A DNA stretch of 64,000 nt, taken from Cordia subcordata. Taxonomy: Eukaryota > Streptophyta > Magnoliopsida > Boraginales > Cordiaceae. The translations under genes and the position numbers were made by a program. The notes below the pieces were generated by a model. It worked only from the letters and a program-made list of their open reading frames with translations. It did no database searches and was not told the DNA's origin. This document shows positions 60,069-64,000 of the stretch, piece by piece. The number at the start of each line of letters is the position of its first letter. The stretch's first letter is position 1. The stretch spans positions 10,292,001 to 10,356,000 of the forward strand of contig JAPTOF010000017.1 in the NCBI GenBank assembly GCA_028554755.1, read 5' to 3'.

Positions 60069-62165
60069 TTCTTGTTTGATCGATTTTCGTGAAAGATTAG
60101 AAAAGCTGTTCAATAACTTTTGCTCTTTCTAGTAAATATAGGAAGAATTTTTTACAATGTACGTAATTATCATGAAATAATCATGTTATGTGAGTACGGT
60201 TAAGCATAATATTATGCGTGACAAACTCATTTTTACTTTCATCTCCATTGTGTGTGAATCAGCTAGGAGACCATTTCCTCCCTTTCTATTAGCAGTGGAC
60301 CATCGTACTTTTGGTACGAGCAGAATAAAAGATTTCATTGTAAAAAAATTTTAAAAAAGAAGCATATTTCTATTAGCATTTTTGACATTATTAGGGAGAA
60401 AATAATAAATAGAAGATATTCACGTAATGTCCATAATATTTACATTACAAATAGGTGGAAGTCATGTGATATTTTGTCTTGAGAAACTTTATTTTGTCTC
60501 TTTGCACATGGTTGAGTTTAATAAAATTTTAATTGCTTTTCCAACAAAAAACAAAAGAGGTACCTATAATCCCTCTTAAGTCTCAACATATATTTTCTTC
60601 CATATATCTAACTTAAAGGGTGTTTGGCATTAGGGAAAATTATACAGAAAGCTTAGAATATCACTACTATTATCATTAATAGTAAGGTATGTATTCTGTC
60701 ACAAAATAAATAAATAAATAAATAGATAAAATTCTTTATTTCTTATAGTGATTACATCAAAATTGTCAGTCGTATAATATTTGAAGCGACGATAATAAAA
60801 TTGTCACTACTAACATCTTTTGTGACAAAATAATATTGTAATGTCACAATTAATATAAAATTAGTGACAAAATCTTTAGAATGTCACTGCATTACTATTA
60901 GAGATGATATATATTTACATCATCACAAAAAAAAAAATGGTCACAAAAACTTTGATTCCTTGAAGTGAGGGATAATTATCCATTAAAGTCAATACCAATC
61001 ATGCATAAGAGAGTTTTGAGTTATAGGGCACTAGTGTTATTTAATATGTGATGAATCATCTTATTATGCAGTACACCACTTTCTTCTCCATAATTGGATC
61101 GTAATAAAAAATTGAAAAGTATTTTTCTTTCCGAGAACTTGGTGATAACGTACATAACTAAATCAATCAAGTCTAGAAAATTCACTGAATTGTAAGCACT
61201 TATTAGATATATATATATATCATAGCTAAATTCAAAAGATCAAATTATGGATCTCAATCATTATTAAGATTTGACAAATCCTAATAATGATTCAAAAAAG
61301 TAGGTATGAGTAGAACTAACGAATTCGGTTAACAAGTCTGCTAGATATATCTAGTTATTAGTTATACTTACAACGTCAGTTTTGTTCGAGGGCATGGGGT
61401 TTTGGGCACAGTCTAGTCATAAGTCTAGTCATAAGTAATTGTGTTCTCTTGATAAGGATGTCAGATCCTTAATGTTGGTGAATGTAATGTCTACATCCAT
61501 TTATCATGAATATTTGATTTGTTTATAGGTGGGTTTTAGCCTGGGCTGGATATAACTAATAATTTTAATTAATTATTTTGGATTAGTTGATTTAATATGC
61601 AAATAGTTATTAACCATATACACTTTTATAACACCAGTCTCACTAACAGACATAGAGATTTGGCAAGGATTGACAAAATTATTCAGATAGTTTTATCTTA
61701 ATTAAATCATACATCTATTTGATTTAATATGTATTATTGGATTATAAATTATTCAAATGATTTTATCACAATTGGCTTATTGGTTTATTCAGTTATGTTA
61801 TGAACTATCAAAATCATTTGGAATTATAAATTGTTCAATTTATTGTATCATAATTACATTATCAACTTATTTCATTAAAATTTATATATAGATTATTTCA
61901 AATCATTTTAGTTGTTTTCTTATAATTAGACCATCAGTTTGTTCAGTTAATATTTATCTAGAATATTTTATCATAAATTTCGCGGATAACAAGTAATTTA
62001 TCCACTGAGTGATGTACACGGTTAAACAACTGCAATATATAAATGATAGTACCAAAAAAGAAAGCTGAATGTTACATGATTTTGTAAGGAAGGTGGAGTT
62101 TTTTCTTCTTTCTTTTTTCAAAAAAATCATATATATATAAACGAGACAATATTATATCACATTAT

Positions 62166-62202
<37 letters not shown>

Positions 62203-62668
62203 GTCTGTATATGTATATTAGTACACGTTGATATATTGCCAAGGGTTGTCTCAACTACTGCTTGTAATTAAATCATAAGCTGCATGAGATTGTAAATGCG
62301 TCGTAATACTTGAGATACGTAAGACTACCATTTCTATTTGTTCTTTTGCTTTATTACGAGATTGCTTGGAGGGAAATTATTTTCTTTATTTCATAAAAAT
62401 TAAATTTGAATTCTCTAATGACAATATAACATTCCCCTTTGATTGCATGATTTGTAAATCAATATACACTGCATGCATGCATGACTTGTTCAGTATCACT
62501 TTTAGATAAAATCATTTTCATAAACGCATAAATTCTAGACAGTAAGCAACAACATATATAGCAGTGTCCAAGTTTTTCCTAGTCAACATCATTTTAAAGA
62601 ACTGTTCTCATAATATATATTCATCATCATCATCATCATCATATATATGTATATTATATATATATATG

Positions 62669-62709
<41 letters not shown>

Positions 62710-62819
62710 GTGTGTATATATGTATATTATATTTCCCAACGACTTTTCTTATTTTTCGGCTGCCGTCCCACGGCCTTTTTATTAACTCCTACCAATTGCA
62801 GCTCATCAATCTTCTAGTG
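60069..62819. other. upstream region of copy D and spacer to copy E
   Basis: To about 60540 it is the conserved nsLTP upstream region; the CATGCA of the shared block is changed here (CCATTGTGTGTGAA near 60245). Near 60650-60940 is a stretch rich in GTCAC words that may be a decayed transposon. Microsatellites: CA/TA near 62167-62203, TCA and TA near 62622-62705. No gene is supported. Confidence 0.6.
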
Positions 62820-63024
62820 AATCCTACACAAAGTGAAAAAAAAAATAACAAAAATTTAACAAATCCTATATATAAAAGAAAACTTTCAGAATGGGGGATA
62901 GATGGACTTAACTGTGATGTTATGAGAAAGATTTCATTTTCATCGATAATGAATTGTCCAGGAACTTACATTATCTTTAATTGGATACAATGTTACAAGC
63001 ACATGAAAATTTTGTTACGAGTAA

Positions 63025-63257
63025 GGGCCTGTATGGTTTGGTTCTTTTTTGGGAAAAAGGATTTATTTTTTCTTGAAAGATATATATATATATATATATA
63101 TATATTGTAATAACTATTTGATTTAATTTCAAAAAACGCTAAAACTCTAAAAATGTACTCAAATACAACTTTTCTCAAAAACTAAAATTTTTAGTTTTTC
63201 AAAAATACAAAGTTGTTAAGGAAATGCTTTTAAGCAAATCCAATCCAAAATGAGCCC
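63025..63257. mobile_element. MITE beside nsLTP copy E
   Basis: A 233-base element starting GGGCCTGTATGGTTTGG and ending AATCCAATCCAAAATGAGCCC, flanked by TAA on both sides (63022-63024 and 63258-63260). This is the best-preserved member of the family in the array and fixes its target duplication as TAA. Confidence 0.8.
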
Positions 63258-63444
63258 TAAAGAGAGCAAGTGTAAGCAAGCAATCCATGCATCCTGGTGC
63301 TGGTTGTTTATCAAGCCCTTCAATAAATGATTCACACAAGCTGAAATTCTCAACTGTAGTTTCGCAATAAGGACCGACCTTCCAGAAGCCCAATATTGCT
63401 GCACTTGATGCCAATAGGCAAATGGTGACAAGCCTAATACTCAT
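63199..63444 (-). pseudogene. nsLTP array copy E, core deleted
   Basis: The open frame starts at ATG 63444 (MSIRLVTICLLASSAAILG signal peptide) and continues to the second Cys of the core (CESFIEGLDKQPAPGC). It then jumps directly to MDC, the last Cys, so the CC, C-X-C and seventh-Cys parts are gone. It reads on through the adjacent MITE to a stop at 63199. The residues upstream of Met 63444 in the longer reading start at TTG, not ATG. The first ATG in the leader is out of frame because of a TCA expansion. A secreted mini-protein is possible but a dead copy is more likely. Confidence 0.75.
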
Positions 63445-64000
63445 TGATGATGATGATGACAATGGTCATGACATATATATGGATTATCGTGTTTAATATC
63501 TTGCATTGTGAATTTTATAGTCTATATATATTCTTCTCTGATCGATTTTCATTGGAAGATTGGAAAAGTTGTTTAGTAACTTTTGCTCTTTCTAGTCAAT
63601 ATAGAAAGAATTTTTTTTACAATGTAATTATCATGAAATAATCATGTTACCCAAATACAGTTAAGCATAATGTTATGCGTGACAAACTCATTTTTATTTT
63701 CATTTCCATCGCATGTGAATGAGGAGACCTTCTTTTCCCCTCCTTTTCTGTTAATAGTAGTGAACCATTGTTGCAGGGGTTTGACATGAGATGAATAGAA
63801 CGTTTCATTCAAAAAAAAAAAATTTAACTAAGGAGCATATTTTTGTTAAACTTTTTAACATTATATATTAGAATGAAAATAGTAAGTGGTATTCTACATA
63901 ATGTCCATGGCATTTACATTACAAATAGGTGAGATTTAGGTGATATTTTGTCTCAAAAAACTTGTTTTTCCTTTTTTTATATAATTGTTAAGCTTAATGG
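63445..64000. other. upstream region of nsLTP copy E, cut by the window end
   Basis: Matches the upstream regions of copies C and D. It includes the block ATGTTATGCGTGACAAACTC near 63670 with CATGTGAATGAGGAGA following, and the stretch near 63895-63965 ending in GGTGATATTTTGTCTCAAAA. The array may continue beyond the window. Confidence 0.65.

Overview
This is nuclear DNA from a flowering plant, almost certainly a eudicot. The evidence is AT-rich intergenic DNA full of microsatellites and small transposons, genes split by short GT-AG introns, and plant-specific protein families. I could not fix the species. No CRISPR array, operon, tRNA or rRNA gene was found.

Layout. Positions 1-108 may hold the last codons of an unidentified plus-strand gene. 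Positions 613-6221 (minus) hold a complete 12-exon ABCB-type (MDR/PGP) transporter. Positions 6.3-14.2 kb are gene-poor and contain three small DNA transposons: a MITE-like inverted repeat, a Mutator-like element with a perfect 9-bp target duplication, and a CACTA-type element with a 3-bp target duplication. Positions 14191-16250 (plus) hold a two-exon OB-fold protein of the At4g28440 type. Positions 16894-19702 (minus) hold a small NFD6-like mitochondrial protein with two alternative 20-nt terminal coding exons. Positions 20755-26424 (minus) hold a seven-exon tyrosine-aminotransferase-like enzyme. Positions 26.4-39.3 kb are a gene desert. Positions 39341-40444 (minus) hold an intronless tandem CCCH zinc-finger protein (TZF family). 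A LINE 3' remnant lies near 43.8-44.1 kb. Positions 44438-48485 (minus) hold a five-exon PP2C phosphatase resembling Arabidopsis PIA1. From 52 kb to the end there is a tandem array of five type-1 nonspecific lipid-transfer-protein (nsLTP) loci on the minus strand: copies A and D look intact, B is frameshifted, C is a 5' fragment, and E has lost most of its cysteine core.

The genes do not form a pathway; this is an ordinary plant gene neighbourhood. The most informative region is the nsLTP array. It shows birth and decay of copies, shared MITE insertions that date the duplications, a tiny terminal exon, and conserved promoter and 3' blocks. I found no convincing undescribed molecular system. 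The more unusual smaller items are the alternative 20-nt terminal exons in the NFD6-like gene and a duplicated splice acceptor in the PP2C gene. All exon joins were inferred by eye from reading frame, splice sites and family similarity.
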